A stretch of DNA of 64,000 nucleotides from [Clostridium] citroniae WAL-17108 (GCF_000233455.1 NZ_JH376431.1:79224-143223); one strand, 5' to 3'. Counted from the first letter of the stretch, positions 23,843 through 32,873 are shown. Notes: generated by a model from the sequence alone, not told the origin. Numbers and translations: made by a program.

Positions 23843-24809
23843 AAATACCTCTCACCGACACTTCCCCGGATATGACGGAAGCCACCGTGCCGTCCTTTTT
23901 CTTTACCAGCAGGCTTCCTTCATTGTCAATTCCCAGAGCGGTCCCCTCATACTGGCCTTTGGGGTCAAGCACCATCACTTCCCTGTTGGTATTGGCCAGC
24001 TCCCTGTTATACTCTTCCTTTAATATCGACATGTCACAGGTTTCCAGGAAAATGTCATAATATTCCTCAAATGCTTCCGCCACGGCGCTGATGACCGGGC
24101 TCCGCCTGATGTTCTCCCCCTTTTCCAGCTTAAGGGAGGTTGCTGTTTCGGCCAGTTCACCGGGGAACTCATCAACGTTTACATTGATCCCGATCCCTGT
24201 GATCACATACCGGATGCACTCATCCTCCGTGCTCATCTCCGTCAGGATCCCGCAGATCTTCTTTCCCTCCAGCACCGCGTCATTGGGCCATTTGATCATG
24301 GCATTCAGACCCGTGGAGGATCTGACCCCTTTTACCACCGCCATCCCGGCGATCAGTGTAAGCATGGATGCATGCAGGGGGGAGATGGCCGGCCGGAGGA
24401 CCACGCTCATCCATATGCCCACGCCCTTGGGAGAGGTCCACAGCCTGCCCCTTCGGCCTTTGCCCGCCCACTGGCTGTTCGCCACCACCAGGGTGCCGTG
24501 GATTGCTCCCTCCTCAGCCAGTTTTCTGGCCCTGGTGTTGGTGGAATCCGTTTCATCAAAATATTCCAGCCTGCCCCCAATCCATTTGCTGTGAAGCATG
24601 GACTGCAGTTCAGCCTGGGTGATCACGTCCGCGTTCTCCACCAGGTGATACCCCCGGTTGCGGACAGCTTCAATTTTGTAACCTTCTTCTTTTAGTTCAT
24701 TCATGGCCTTCCACACAGCTGTGCGGGAGACCCCCATCTTATCACACAGCTGCTGGCCGGAAAGATATCCATCCGCGGCCCTCAGCATGCTTAAAATCTC
24801 TGACTTCAT
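23829..24809 (-). CDS. birA: Biotin-protein ligase / biotin operon repressor BirA
   Basis: Bifunctional protein of 326 residues: an N-terminal winged helix (SGQQLCDKMGVSRTAVWKAM) for DNA binding and a ligase domain that makes biotinyl-AMP and attaches biotin to carboxylases. Ligase motifs: DSTNTRARKLAEEG, GKGRRGRLW (biotinyl-AMP binding loop, about residue 120), KWPNDAVLEGKKICGIL, and the C-terminal SH3-like domain. ATG at 24809 preceded by GAGGTG is chosen over an upstream TTG. Overlaps mutY downstream and follows the small membrane protein gene. Confidence 0.94.
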   Translation of the reverse strand: MKSEILSMLRAADGYLSGQQLCDKMGVSRTAVWKAMNELKEEGYKIEAVRNRGYHLVENADVITQAELQSMLHSKWIGGRLEYFDETDSTNTRARKLAEEGAIHGTLVVANSQWAGKGRRGRLWTSPKGVGIWMSVVLRPAISPLHASMLTLIAGMAVVKGVRSSTGLNAMIKWPNDAVLEGKKICGILTEMSTEDECIRYVITGIGINVNVDEFPGELAETATSLKLEKGENIRRSPVISAVAEAFEEYYDIFLETCDMSILKEEYNRELANTNREVMVLDPKGQYEGTALGIDNEGSLLVKKKDGTVASVISGEVSVRGIYGYV

Positions 24810-24817
24810 GTTCACCT

Positions 24818-25120
24818 CTATGTCCAAATGCTGATGGCGCTTAAGACACCGAGAACACCGAGGCCCACGGCCAGTACCAGCTGCAGGATTCCCAGGCGGA
24901 ACTTTTTCTTATCCCTGCCCCAGGTCTTGCATTCAAATATACCGCTTACCGCATTTAATAAAGCTGCCAGCAAAAACACCAGAGGAAAAAGCATGTGATT
25001 TCCCTCCGGGTTAATGAATGACAGCACGGCCAGAATTACAATTGCAATTCCCAGTATCAGGTGGGCCATGTCCAGGAATACCCCGGCATGGCGCTCACCC
25101 CTTCCTCTTTGCCCATGCAT
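24818..25120 (-). CDS. Small membrane protein of unknown function
   Basis: 100 residues with three predicted membrane segments (about 18-38, 43-62 and 77-97) separated by a short basic loop (KTWGRDKKKFR). It may belong to a small DUF family seen in Lachnospiraceae (DUF6637 is my guess, unverified). The ATG at 25120 is six bases after the argF stop and its ribosome site AGGAG lies inside the last argF codons, so translation is coupled to argF. No catalytic motif. Confidence 0.75.
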   Translation of the reverse strand: MHGQRGRGERHAGVFLDMAHLILGIAIVILAVLSFINPEGNHMLFPLVFLLAALLNAVSGIFECKTWGRDKKKFRLGILQLVLAVGLGVLGVLSAISIWT

Positions 25121-25125
25121 ATGTG

Positions 25126-26115
25126 CTATTCTCCTAACGTTGCCAACATTACCGCCTTGATGGTATGCATCCTGTTCTCAGCCTCGTCAAAGACAACGGA
25201 CTGGCTGGATTCAAATACCTCATCTGTCACTTCCAGTTCCGATACGTTAAAGCGTGTGCCCATCTCATGGCCGATCTTGGTCTTCAGGTCATGGAAGGAT
25301 GGCAGGCAGTGAAGGAAGATGGACCGGGGGCCTGCGTGATCCATCACGGCCTTTGTCACCTTGTAAGGTGTCAGGTCCTTAATACGCTCTTCCCATACCT
25401 CGTCCGGCTCTCCCATGGAAACCCACACGTCCGTATCAATTACATCTGCTCCCCTGGTCGCAGTATCCACATCCTCTGTCAGGGTGATGGAACCGCCGCT
25501 TTCCTTTGCAAATGCCTCACATTCCGCCACAAGAGCCTTGTCAGGGAAATACTTGGCCGGTGCGCATGCCACAAAATGCATGCCCATCTTTGCGCAGGCG
25601 ATCATCAGGGAATTACCCATATTATAACGCGCATCGCCCATATACACAAGCTTTACACCCTTTAAATGTCCCAGATGTTCGCGGATTGTGAGAAGATCCG
25701 CCAGCATCTGTGTGGGATGGTCCTCATTAGTAAGGCCGTTCCACACAGGCACGCCTGCATATTTGGCCAGTTCCTCCACGATCTCCTGTCCGAATCCGCG
25801 GTACTCGATCCCCTCATACATCCTTCCCAGGACCCTTGCCGTGTCAGCGATGCTTTCCTTTTTGCCGATCTGGGAACCTGACGGGTCCAGATAAGTGGTG
25901 CCCATTCCCAGATCATGGGCAGCAACCTCGAACGCGCAGCGCGTTCTGGTGCTGGTCTTTTCAAAGATCAGAGCCACATTCTTACCCCGAAGACTGTCTG
26001 TCAGGATTCCATTCTTTTTCTTTTCCTTCAGTTCAGCCGACAGATCCAGTAAGTATGTAATCTCCTCTGGTGTATAATCTTTCAATGTCAAAAAATTCCT
26101 GCCCTTTAAATTCAT
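25126..26115 (-). CDS. argF: Ornithine carbamoyltransferase
   Basis: Converts ornithine and carbamoyl phosphate to citrulline, cytosolic; 329 residues. Motifs: STRTRCAFE (carbamoyl phosphate site, about residue 55), HPTQMLADLLT (about residue 130), and the ornithine-site HCLPSFHD near residue 265. ATG at 26115 follows GGAGG by 5 bases. A promoter and an ATGCAT-rich direct repeat resembling an arginine repressor operator lie just upstream, which favours an anabolic role, since no arcA or arcC is adjacent. Other arginine genes are not in the window. Confidence 0.95.
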   Translation of the reverse strand: MNLKGRNFLTLKDYTPEEITYLLDLSAELKEKKKNGILTDSLRGKNVALIFEKTSTRTRCAFEVAAHDLGMGTTYLDPSGSQIGKKESIADTARVLGRMYEGIEYRGFGQEIVEELAKYAGVPVWNGLTNEDHPTQMLADLLTIREHLGHLKGVKLVYMGDARYNMGNSLMIACAKMGMHFVACAPAKYFPDKALVAECEAFAKESGGSITLTEDVDTATRGADVIDTDVWVSMGEPDEVWEERIKDLTPYKVTKAVMDHAGPRSIFLHCLPSFHDLKTKIGHEMGTRFNVSELEVTDEVFESSQSVVFDEAENRMHTIKAVMLATLGE

Positions 26116-26161
26116 ACTGTCCTCCGTATCCACCACTGTGTATGGTTGTTTTTTATTAATA

Positions 26162-26180
26162 TTTATGCATCTTTATGCAT
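26162..26180 (-). promoter_or_regulatory. Likely ArgR/AhrC operator of argF
   Basis: Direct repeat TTTATGCAT at 26162-26170 and 26172-26180, each with the palindromic ATGCAT core typical of ARG boxes. It starts directly downstream of the -10 box, so a bound repressor would cover the transcription start. Confidence 0.6.
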
Positions 26181-26209
26181 AATATACTACACCTGGCGTC
26201 CGCTGTCAA
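26181..26209 (-). promoter_or_regulatory. Promoter of argF
   Basis: Minus-strand -35 TTGACA (26204-26209), 17 bases, -10 TATATT (26181-26186). The -35 box lies inside the last codons of the patatin-like gene. Confidence 0.75.
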
Positions 26210-27389
26210 GAGTGGGAATCAAAGCTCTCAGCGCAGCTGCCCCGGCTTTCTTGTGTATGAGGTTCAGCATTTCATCCACTGTATAAATTTTAAACCGGCC
26301 GATCCGGTACTGTTTTGCCAGATCTTCCAAAAGGGACAGGTACAGGTCCTTGTAATCCCAGCCCTCCTTCATCCTCAATTCCTTTGCCAATTGGGGAAAT
26401 ATGGTTTCCGTATACTTCCGGTACCCCGGCATATCCTCCTCATCCCTTGTAAACTCAGGCTTCAGGTAGGAAAGGAGAACGTGGATCTCCGTCATCATCT
26501 TATCAAAATAATAGGTTTCCCCCTCCGGGGCATTGATATAATACACACGGCCCGCCAGGCCGTAAAGCATCCTCTTGCTGTCAAAATATCCCAGAAGCAT
26601 ATTCCTCCTGGCCCTTTTTCTGTCAAACTCCAGGATCCCGCCCAGGTCCTGCCTGGGCGCCACATGATAGATGGAGACATCTTCGGGAATTTCCAGCTTT
26701 TTCTCCGTATCAATCCCATACCCGTAAATACGCAGCACAATGATATCCTTATATCCCTTGTCGATGAGCACATCCACAGGCACATTGTTGATGCCTCCGC
26801 CGTCCATATAATACTTTCCGCCCAGCTTTTCCTGGCGGAAACCGATTAAATATGCACTGGCCATAAGCATGTCGCTGATCGTGCCCTCCGGCGCTTCCTT
26901 TACATTGGCTATCAGAGGCTGACGGTCGGACAGGGAGTAGGTCACCACATAGAGCTCCCTGTCCGAACTCCTGATCTTCTCCTCATCCACCACGTCATCG
27001 ATCAGTCCCTTCAGGGGTGCAATGTCAAAGCCGCCGTCCTTTAAAAGGCGCTTTGCCCCTGATATAAGCTCCCCCACATTAAGGGATGTGAGGCTGGAGA
27101 GATTTCGGATACTGAATTTCTTCAACTGGTCCATCAGCTGGTCATCCACATCCATTACCCTGGAATAGCTGATGTTTTCCCATATGTGCTCTGCCTTTTG
27201 AAAATCATCCATACAGATAAGGGCGCCGTTGAGAGCGCCCACTGAGGTGCCTGCGGCTCCCCTTATCTTTACCCCGGCCTCCCGGAGGGCGCGCCAGGCG
27301 CCCACCTGGTATGCTCCTTTGGCTCCTCCGCCTTCCAGAACAATGCCGTATTCCCTGTCCAGATCCAACTGAAGCTTAATTCTGACCAC
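26187..27389 (-). CDS. Patatin-like phospholipase family protein
   Basis: 400-residue serine hydrolase with the patatin Ser/Asp dyad, acting on phospholipid acyl esters. Visible motifs: EGGGAKGAYQVG (oxyanion hole, residues about 19-30), GTSVG (nucleophile Ser about residue 50), and MDGGG (catalytic Asp about residue 207). The C-terminal 190 residues are helical and not identified. No signal peptide. GTG start at 27389 after AGAAGGGCAG overlaps the end of the NfeD-like gene. The pairing with a membrane protein suggests a membrane-linked role. Confidence 0.88.
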   Translation of the reverse strand: MVRIKLQLDLDREYGIVLEGGGAKGAYQVGAWRALREAGVKIRGAAGTSVGALNGALICMDDFQKAEHIWENISYSRVMDVDDQLMDQLKKFSIRNLSSLTSLNVGELISGAKRLLKDGGFDIAPLKGLIDDVVDEEKIRSSDRELYVVTYSLSDRQPLIANVKEAPEGTISDMLMASAYLIGFRQEKLGGKYYMDGGGINNVPVDVLIDKGYKDIIVLRIYGYGIDTEKKLEIPEDVSIYHVAPRQDLGGILEFDRKRARRNMLLGYFDSKRMLYGLAGRVYYINAPEGETYYFDKMMTEIHVLLSYLKPEFTRDEEDMPGYRKYTETIFPQLAKELRMKEGWDYKDLYLSLLEDLAKQYRIGRFKIYTVDEMLNLIHKKAGAAALRALIPTLDSGRQV

Positions 27390-27633
27390 CTGCCCTTCTA
27401 TGTCTGCCGGCCATATGCCGATTGAATAAAAATGCAGCAGGCCGTATGAGTATCAATGTGAGAAATGATACCGCCACAAAGCCAGCCAGCTGCGCTTCCA
27501 TGGAAGCGCCTGTCAATGCAATGATAAAAGCCCCGGCTGCCCCGGCCGCAAACCACAGAGATGTCAGGCAGCGAAACGCCAGTTCCACCCCCAGAAATAC
27601 CAGAAATGATACAAGCCATCCGATTGATGCCAT
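27376..27633 (-). CDS. NfeD-like small membrane protein (membrane part only)
   Basis: 85 residues with two to three membrane segments; the sequence (LVFLGVELAFRCLTSLWFA, then ALTGASMEAQLAGF and LILIRP) resembles the transmembrane region of NfeD/YqeZ-partner proteins. The OB-fold domain that normally follows the RP motif is missing, replaced by a short basic tail (HMAGRHRRAGGQN). The gene overlaps the patatin-like gene by 14 bases. ATG follows GGAGG by 7 bases, so it is a proper gene rather than debris. Family call tentative. Confidence 0.6.
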   Translation of the reverse strand: MASIGWLVSFLVFLGVELAFRCLTSLWFAAGAAGAFIIALTGASMEAQLAGFVAVSFLTLILIRPAAFLFNRHMAGRHRRAGGQN

Positions 27634-27720
27634 GCTTTGTCCTCCTTCCTGTGGGCGTATTCTGTTTGGCCGGTTCAGGCACCGGTGTCCCTTGGCAAAA
27701 AGCGATCCGAAACAGCCGGT

Positions 27721-28512
27721 TCAGCCATTCCTGCGCTGTCTTGCCACCTCAAACATGAGCACGGAAGCCGCAACCGCCGCGTTCAGGGATTCCACCTCCC
27801 CTGCCATAGGGATCTTGATATAGCAGTCGGCCAGATCTGCTGTCTCCGCTTTCAGACCGCCGGCCTCATTTCCAATTAAAAAGCCCACACTGTCAGTATA
27901 ATCTTCCTGGTCATAATTATTCATGCCCTTTAAGTGGGCTGCAAATAGTCTAACTCCCTGGCCCTTTATTCTCCCGCACGCTGCCTTAAGGTCATCCACA
28001 TACACAAATGGCATCCTGTAAATGGATCCCATGGTGGAACGGATCACCTTTGGATTGTAGATATCCGCCGTCTCCCTGTTCATCACAATACCGGTGATTC
28101 CGGCTCCCTCCGAGGCCCTGATAATGGTTCCCAGGTTTCCAGGATCCTGAAGGGTTTCCAGGATCATAATAGCCAACCTCTTTCCTGATCCCGGTCCCTT
28201 AAGAATATCATCCAGGGTATACTTTTTCTGCCTGGCAACTGCCAGAACGCCCTGAGGCGTCTGCGTGTCCGCCATTACCCCCATCACAATATCAGTCACT
28301 GTCTCATATGAATATGCCGACAGCCACGTTTTATTTTCCCGGTTCGCTGCAAACCCCTCGGTTACAAACATGCTGTCCACATCTCCCGGCGGGAGTTCCC
28401 TGCACATACGCAGTCCTTCCACCACGTACACGCCTTCTTCCCTTCGGGCTTTGGCCCTGGTCCTTAAATTCACCACACGTTTTACCTGCTTATTGGACGT
28501 ACTGTTAATCAT
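27721..28512 (-). CDS. TrmH/SpoU family RNA 2'-O-methyltransferase
   Basis: Transfers a methyl group from SAM to a ribose 2'-OH of rRNA or tRNA. 263 residues with a substrate-binding N-terminal domain and the SPOUT knot. Motif 1 LQDPGNLGTIIR (about residue 120), motif 2 GFLIGNEAGGL (about residue 215) and motif 3 IPMAGEVESLNAAVAASV (about residue 235) are intact. ATG follows AAGGAG. It is 17 bases downstream of nadE, likely the same operon. The exact target RNA cannot be told. Confidence 0.92.
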   Translation of the reverse strand: MINSTSNKQVKRVVNLRTRAKARREEGVYVVEGLRMCRELPPGDVDSMFVTEGFAANRENKTWLSAYSYETVTDIVMGVMADTQTPQGVLAVARQKKYTLDDILKGPGSGKRLAIMILETLQDPGNLGTIIRASEGAGITGIVMNRETADIYNPKVIRSTMGSIYRMPFVYVDDLKAACGRIKGQGVRLFAAHLKGMNNYDQEDYTDSVGFLIGNEAGGLKAETADLADCYIKIPMAGEVESLNAAVAASVLMFEVARQRRNG

Positions 28513-28529
28513 CTGTCAACTTCTCCTTA

Positions 28530-30509
28530 TCAGTGAATCTTCTCCAGTTCCTCCATCCACAGCCGGCTGCAGGCATCGCTGGGCATACGCAGATCTCCTC
28601 TGGGGGATACTGCCACCGATCCCACCTTAGGACCGTCCGGCAGGCAGGAGCGCTTAAACTGCTGGCTGAAGAACCTGCGGTAAAATACCTTCATCCACTT
28701 TAATATGGTCTCCCTGTCATACTGTCCCTTAAAAGCCTGAAGGGCCATCCGGTAAATCTTGGCCGGTGCATAACCGTACCGAAGGATATAATAAAGATAG
28801 AAGTCATGAAGCTCATAAGGCCCCACCAGGTCCTCTGTTTTCTGTGAAATCTGTCCGTCCTCAGGCGGCAGAAGCTCCGGACTTACCGGAGTGTCCAGCA
28901 CATCCATGAGCACCTCTGACAGTTCCTGCTCATTACAGGTATCCGCATAATAGCGCACCAGATGACGCACCAAAGTTTTAGGCACCGAGGCATTGACCCC
29001 GTACATGGACATATGGTCGCCGTTGTAGGTGGCCCATCCCAGGGCCAGCTCCGACATGTCCCCTGTTCCGATCACAAGTCCGCCCACCTGGTTGGCAATA
29101 TCCATCAGGACCTGGGTCCTCTCCCTGGCCTGGCTGTTCTCATATGTTACATCATGATTGTCCATATCCTGCCCGATATCGGTAAAATGCTGGCTCACGG
29201 CCTGCCGTATATTGATCTCCTTCAGTTCAGCCCCCACCTTTGCAGCCATGGTGCATGCATTATGATAAGTTCTGTCCGTGGTTCCAAAACAGGGCATGGT
29301 GACACAGTGGATATTGCTCCTGGGGATCTTAAGGGAATCAAATGCCCTGACAGTCACAAGTAATGCCAGAGTAGAATCCAGTCCCCCTGAAAGCCCCACC
29401 ACCGCGTGCTGGCATCCTGTATGCTCCAGACGCTTTTTCAGCCCCATGGCCTGGATGGACAGGATCTCCTCGCAGCGGCGGCTGCGCTGTCTCTCATCAT
29501 GAGGTACAAAGGGAGCCGGGTCAACAAAACGCAGGATATCCTTGCCTGTGCCGGACAGTCCGTATGCCTGGGCAGCCTGAGCGCTGCGGTCATCGCCGTC
29601 CTTTAAGGACAGTTCAAAATCCACGATCATATAGCTGCCCTCTTTCCTGGCATCATCCGGTGACGGGAATGTGGTCATGCGCCTGCGCTCACTGCAGAGC
29701 CGTTCCACATCCAGGTCCGCACAGATACTCTCATTGATAAAACGCCGGGATTCCACCAGGCAGTTTCCATTCTCCGCAATGATGTTCTGTCCTCCGAACA
29801 CCAGATCCTGGGTGGATTCCCCCTCCCCGGCATTGGCATATACGTAACCGCATACCAGCCTTGCGGACTGGCTGCAGATCAGCTCATGGCGGTACACATC
29901 CTTGCCCGTTGTCTCATCACTGGCTGAGCAGTTGACTATGACCGTTGCCCCTGCCAGGCAATGCCGTATACTGGGCGGACAGGGTACCCATACATCCTCA
30001 CAGATTTCCGCACCCACAGTAAACCCCTTCATATTGGTGCACCTGAACAGCAGATTCATGCCCATGGGCACCGGCCTGTCCTCCCATGGGACAAAAACAG
30101 GGGTTTCATTGCCCGGACAAAAATGGCGGGCCTCGTAAAATTCAGAGTAATTGGGAAGGCTCTTCTTGGGCACTAAGCCCAGAAGCCGTCCCCCCTGTAT
30201 GACCGCAGCCACGTTATAAAGTTTCCCTTCCCGCTCCCAGGGCATACCGAGAAACACCAGGATATCCTTGTCCTTTGTGGCGCTGATGATGCGTCCCAGT
30301 TCTTTCCTTGCTCCTTCTAACAGCGAGGACTGGAAAAACAGGTCGCTGCAGGTGTATGCAGTGAGACACAGTTCAGGGAATACCATAAGCTTCACGCCTC
30401 TGCTGTATCCCTGATGGATCAGATCAATTATCTGCTGCGCATTATATTCCGGGTCAGCCACCCTGATCTTCGGTGTGACTGCCGCTACCCTTATGAATCC
30501 ATCTCTCAT
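28530..30509 (-). CDS. nadE: Glutamine-dependent NAD+ synthetase
   Basis: Makes NAD+ from nicotinic acid adenine dinucleotide with glutamine as nitrogen donor. 659 residues in two parts: an N-terminal nitrilase-type glutaminase with Glu (FPELCLTAY, about residue 45), Lys (VPKKSLPNYSEFYE, about residue 125) and Cys (GAEICEDVW, about residue 172); and a C-terminal synthetase with the ATP pyrophosphatase loop VGLSGGLDSTLAL near residue 375. ATG follows GGAGG by 7 bases. Two near-identical 13-base direct repeats lie in the leader (30534-30566). Confidence 0.95.
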   Translation of the reverse strand: MRDGFIRVAAVTPKIRVADPEYNAQQIIDLIHQGYSRGVKLMVFPELCLTAYTCSDLFFQSSLLEGARKELGRIISATKDKDILVFLGMPWEREGKLYNVAAVIQGGRLLGLVPKKSLPNYSEFYEARHFCPGNETPVFVPWEDRPVPMGMNLLFRCTNMKGFTVGAEICEDVWVPCPPSIRHCLAGATVIVNCSASDETTGKDVYRHELICSQSARLVCGYVYANAGEGESTQDLVFGGQNIIAENGNCLVESRRFINESICADLDVERLCSERRRMTTFPSPDDARKEGSYMIVDFELSLKDGDDRSAQAAQAYGLSGTGKDILRFVDPAPFVPHDERQRSRRCEEILSIQAMGLKKRLEHTGCQHAVVGLSGGLDSTLALLVTVRAFDSLKIPRSNIHCVTMPCFGTTDRTYHNACTMAAKVGAELKEINIRQAVSQHFTDIGQDMDNHDVTYENSQARERTQVLMDIANQVGGLVIGTGDMSELALGWATYNGDHMSMYGVNASVPKTLVRHLVRYYADTCNEQELSEVLMDVLDTPVSPELLPPEDGQISQKTEDLVGPYELHDFYLYYILRYGYAPAKIYRMALQAFKGQYDRETILKWMKVFYRRFFSQQFKRSCLPDGPKVGSVAVSPRGDLRMPSDACSRLWMEELEKIH

Positions 30510-30533
30510 ATTACGGCCTCCATAACTTATTAC

Positions 30534-30566
30534 GTACCTAGTTCTTCATGTGTGTACTTAGTTCTT
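30534..30566. repeat. 13-base direct repeat in the nadE leader
   Basis: GTACCTAGTTCTT (30534-30546) and GTACTTAGTTCTT (30554-30566), 20 bases apart. A minus-strand TATAAT at about 30600 with a poor -35 is the likely nadE promoter. Role of the repeat unknown. Confidence 0.45.
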
Positions 30567-30674
30567 TGCGTCATAGCATGGTACTTTGTCTACCTGGACA
30601 TTATATCATAAAAGTTTTCCGCATGACACCCCCAATCATACACGCGTCCTGTACATGATCCCATACACATTCTG

Positions 30675-30703
30675 TTTACATTTGCACGAAACTGATGTAC
30701 AAT
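30675..30703 (+). promoter_or_regulatory. Promoter of tcdA
   Basis: -35 TTTACA (30675-30680), 17 bases, -10 TACAAT (30698-30703); ribosome site AGGAG at 30728. Confidence 0.8.
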
Positions 30704-30742
30704 CGTTGAAAACAAAAAAGTTCGCACAGGAGTAATCATAAA

Positions 30743-31483
30743 ATGATCAATGAATTTTCCAGAACAGAAATGCTCATAGGTTCCCAGGGTATCATGTCCC
30801 TGAAAGCTGCCACCGTAGTTGTATTCGGCGTGGGGGGCGTGGGTTCCCATGCCATTGAGGCCCTGGCCAGATGCGGTGTGGGCAGGCTGGTACTGGTTGA
30901 CAATGATACCGTATCCCTGACCAACGTCAACAGGCAGAGTATTGCAATGCACAGCACCATTGGACGGCCGAAAACACAGGTCATGAAAGAAAAGATTACC
31001 GACTTAAGTCCGGATACCCGGGTGATCACCAGTGAGCAGTTCGTGCTTCCCCAGAACCTGGATACTCTTTTTGAAACAATAAAAAGCCAGATGGAACCAT
31101 CTGACCGTGTGTCCTATATTCTGGATGCAATTGACACAGTGACCGCCAAACTGGCACTGGTCTCCTATGCCCAGGAGAACGGGATCCCCATCATCTCCTC
31201 CATGGGCACCGGCAATAAGCTGCATCCTGAGCTGTTCAGCATATCCGACATTTCACAAACCTCCGTATGCCCCCTGTGCCGGGTCATGCGCAAGGAACTG
31301 AAAGCCAGGAATATCAGCCATCTCAAGGTTTGCTGGTCTCCCGAGCCTCCCCTCACCCCAGGTCCGGCTGAGGAGGACACAGGAAACCGCCGGGCGACAC
31401 CGGGCAGCATCTCCTTTGTCCCCCCGGTGGCGGGGCTTCTCATCGCAGGTCAGATCGTCAGGGATATCTGCGGCCTGGACTGA
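30743..31483 (+). CDS. tcdA: tRNA threonylcarbamoyladenosine dehydratase TcdA
   Basis: E1-like ATP-dependent enzyme that cyclises t6A37 in tRNA to ct6A. 246 residues. ATP-binding VFGVGGVGSHAIEALARCG (about residues 27-45), the substrate-adenylating DNDTVSLTNVNRQ (about residue 56), and DAIDTVTAKL (about residue 130). Cysteine pair CPLCRVMRKEL near residue 175. ATG follows AGGAG by 10 bases. Divergent from nadE. After the stop a GC-rich stem (31484-31500, GCCGGCC/GGCCGGC) lacks a T-run and is only a weak terminator candidate. Confidence 0.92.
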   Translation: MINEFSRTEMLIGSQGIMSLKAATVVVFGVGGVGSHAIEALARCGVGRLVLVDNDTVSLTNVNRQSIAMHSTIGRPKTQVMKEKITDLSPDTRVITSEQFVLPQNLDTLFETIKSQMEPSDRVSYILDAIDTVTAKLALVSYAQENGIPIISSMGTGNKLHPELFSISDISQTSVCPLCRVMRKELKARNISHLKVCWSPEPPLTPGPAEEDTGNRRATPGSISFVPPVAGLLIAGQIVRDICGLD

Positions 31484-31509
31484 GCCGGCCCATGGCCGGC
31501 CCGGCATCT

Positions 31510-32409
31510 TTATTCCAACGGCGCCCTGTAAAACCGTCCCACAAACTGCTGTGTCTTCAGCACATTGATGATCACATGCTCATCCGCTTCCTGCATCACA
31601 TGGACCGCGTCATTTACCTCGTAGGCTGATATGACTGTGTTGAGCAGATACATCTTCTTTTTGCTGTAGCCACCCATGGCCTCCACGCAGGACATACCAT
31701 GCCTGAAACGGCTGATATATGCCTCCACCACCTCCGGCCCTTTGATGGTGGTAACCTGAAGTGTCACCAGCTCATACCTGTGATGGAAGGCGGAGATCAT
31801 CCTTGTGGAAATGAACTGGAAGATAATGGAGTAGCCGGCATACTTCCATCCGAATATGGAGCCGTAAAAACAGTACATGATGGCATTGCCGAAAAACACA
31901 TAGCTCCAGATAGACTGTCCGGTGCGGTTGGAAACAAAAAGGGCGATAAAATCAGTGCCTCCGCTGGAGGCATTTCCCCTTAGGGCAATGACAATGGCAC
32001 TTCCAAAAATGACCCCGCCGAATATCACGTTCAGTACTTCATCTGTAAATATGGGCGTAAAGCTGAATATCTGCAGGAATACACTGCTTAAAAATACCTG
32101 CGCCAGGGAAAACACGGTAAAGCGAACGCTGATCCCCTTACAGCACATAAAAGCCACGGGAATATTCATCAAAAGCATGGTTATCTGCATGGGAATAGTA
32201 AGCCCCCACAGGCCTCCCAGACGCTCGATCAGCATGGCGATTCCGGTAAATCCGCCGGAAATAATGCCTGCGGACCGGACAAACACCTGCAAAGCATATG
32301 CCTGGACCAGCGCAGAGAGGATAACCGCGGCCAGTGTGATCCCCAGCCTGACGCGTCTGTCCTTTTTCCATTTATTAACGAAGGCGGAAATACGCCTGAG
32401 ACTTTTCAT
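31510..32409 (-). CDS. YitT family membrane protein
   Basis: 299-residue membrane protein: about five or six transmembrane helices (roughly residues 20-220) and a C-terminal cytosolic DUF2179 domain. Family hallmarks are SGGFTGIAMLIERLGG near residue 52 and NASSGGTDFIALFVS near residue 155. Function in bacteria is not established. ATG follows AGGAGG. It lies 29 bases downstream of the Rrf2 regulator gene, so the two are probably one operon; it converges with tcdA. Confidence 0.9.
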   Translation of the reverse strand: MKSLRRISAFVNKWKKDRRVRLGITLAAVILSALVQAYALQVFVRSAGIISGGFTGIAMLIERLGGLWGLTIPMQITMLLMNIPVAFMCCKGISVRFTVFSLAQVFLSSVFLQIFSFTPIFTDEVLNVIFGGVIFGSAIVIALRGNASSGGTDFIALFVSNRTGQSIWSYVFFGNAIMYCFYGSIFGWKYAGYSIIFQFISTRMISAFHHRYELVTLQVTTIKGPEVVEAYISRFRHGMSCVEAMGGYSKKKMYLLNTVISAYEVNDAVHVMQEADEHVIINVLKTQQFVGRFYRAPLE

Positions 32410-32438
32410 AATTCCTCCTGCTGCCCTAAACTGCTACA

Positions 32439-32873
32439 TTATATGACATAATTATCTTTCATATTCTTCCGCCACTGGACCAGATCCTCCAGTGTATACT
32501 GGTCCACCACTCCCTTGATTGCTTCATCCAGCTCCCTCCACAATCTGAGGGTTACACAGTCCAGCTGCCTTGTGCACGGATTATCCTCACCGCTTAAGCA
32601 GTCCACCGGCGCAAGGCTTCCCTCTGTAACCCTGAGTATCATGCCCACCGTGTATTCCGCCGCGGGCTTTGAAAGGTAATATCCGCCCTGGTTTCCCCGG
32701 ATACTGCGCACATAACCGGCCCTGGACAGGATGGATATGATCTGTTCCAGATACTTACCGGAAATACCCTGGCGGTTTGCAATATCCTTTATCTTTACCG
32801 GTTCCCCATCCCCATGGACCGCCAGGTCCACCATGGTGCGCAGGGCATAGCGCCCTTTTGTCGAAACTAACAT
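32439..32873 (-). CDS. Rrf2 family regulator with IscR-like cysteines
   Basis: 144-residue winged-helix repressor. N-terminal DNA-binding part (STKGRYALRTMVDLA; helix-turn-helix IKDIANRQGISGKYLEQI). Three cysteines in DCLSGEDNPCTRQLDC, near residue 92-108, match the [2Fe-2S] ligands of IscR, so it probably senses iron-sulfur status or oxidants. Unlike iscR it is not followed by iscS/iscU or nifU but by a YitT membrane protein. Its promoter (TTGACA-18-TATGAT) holds the palindrome TTCCTGTAGGAA in the spacer, which suggests autoregulation. Confidence 0.9.
   Translation of the reverse strand: MLVSTKGRYALRTMVDLAVHGDGEPVKIKDIANRQGISGKYLEQIISILSRAGYVRSIRGNQGGYYLSKPAAEYTVGMILRVTEGSLAPVDCLSGEDNPCTRQLDCVTLRLWRELDEAIKGVVDQYTLEDLVQWRKNMKDNYVI

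Noticed and set aside
31484..31500. GC-rich stem after tcdA as a terminator
   Set aside because: No T-run on either side; noted only as a weak candidate.
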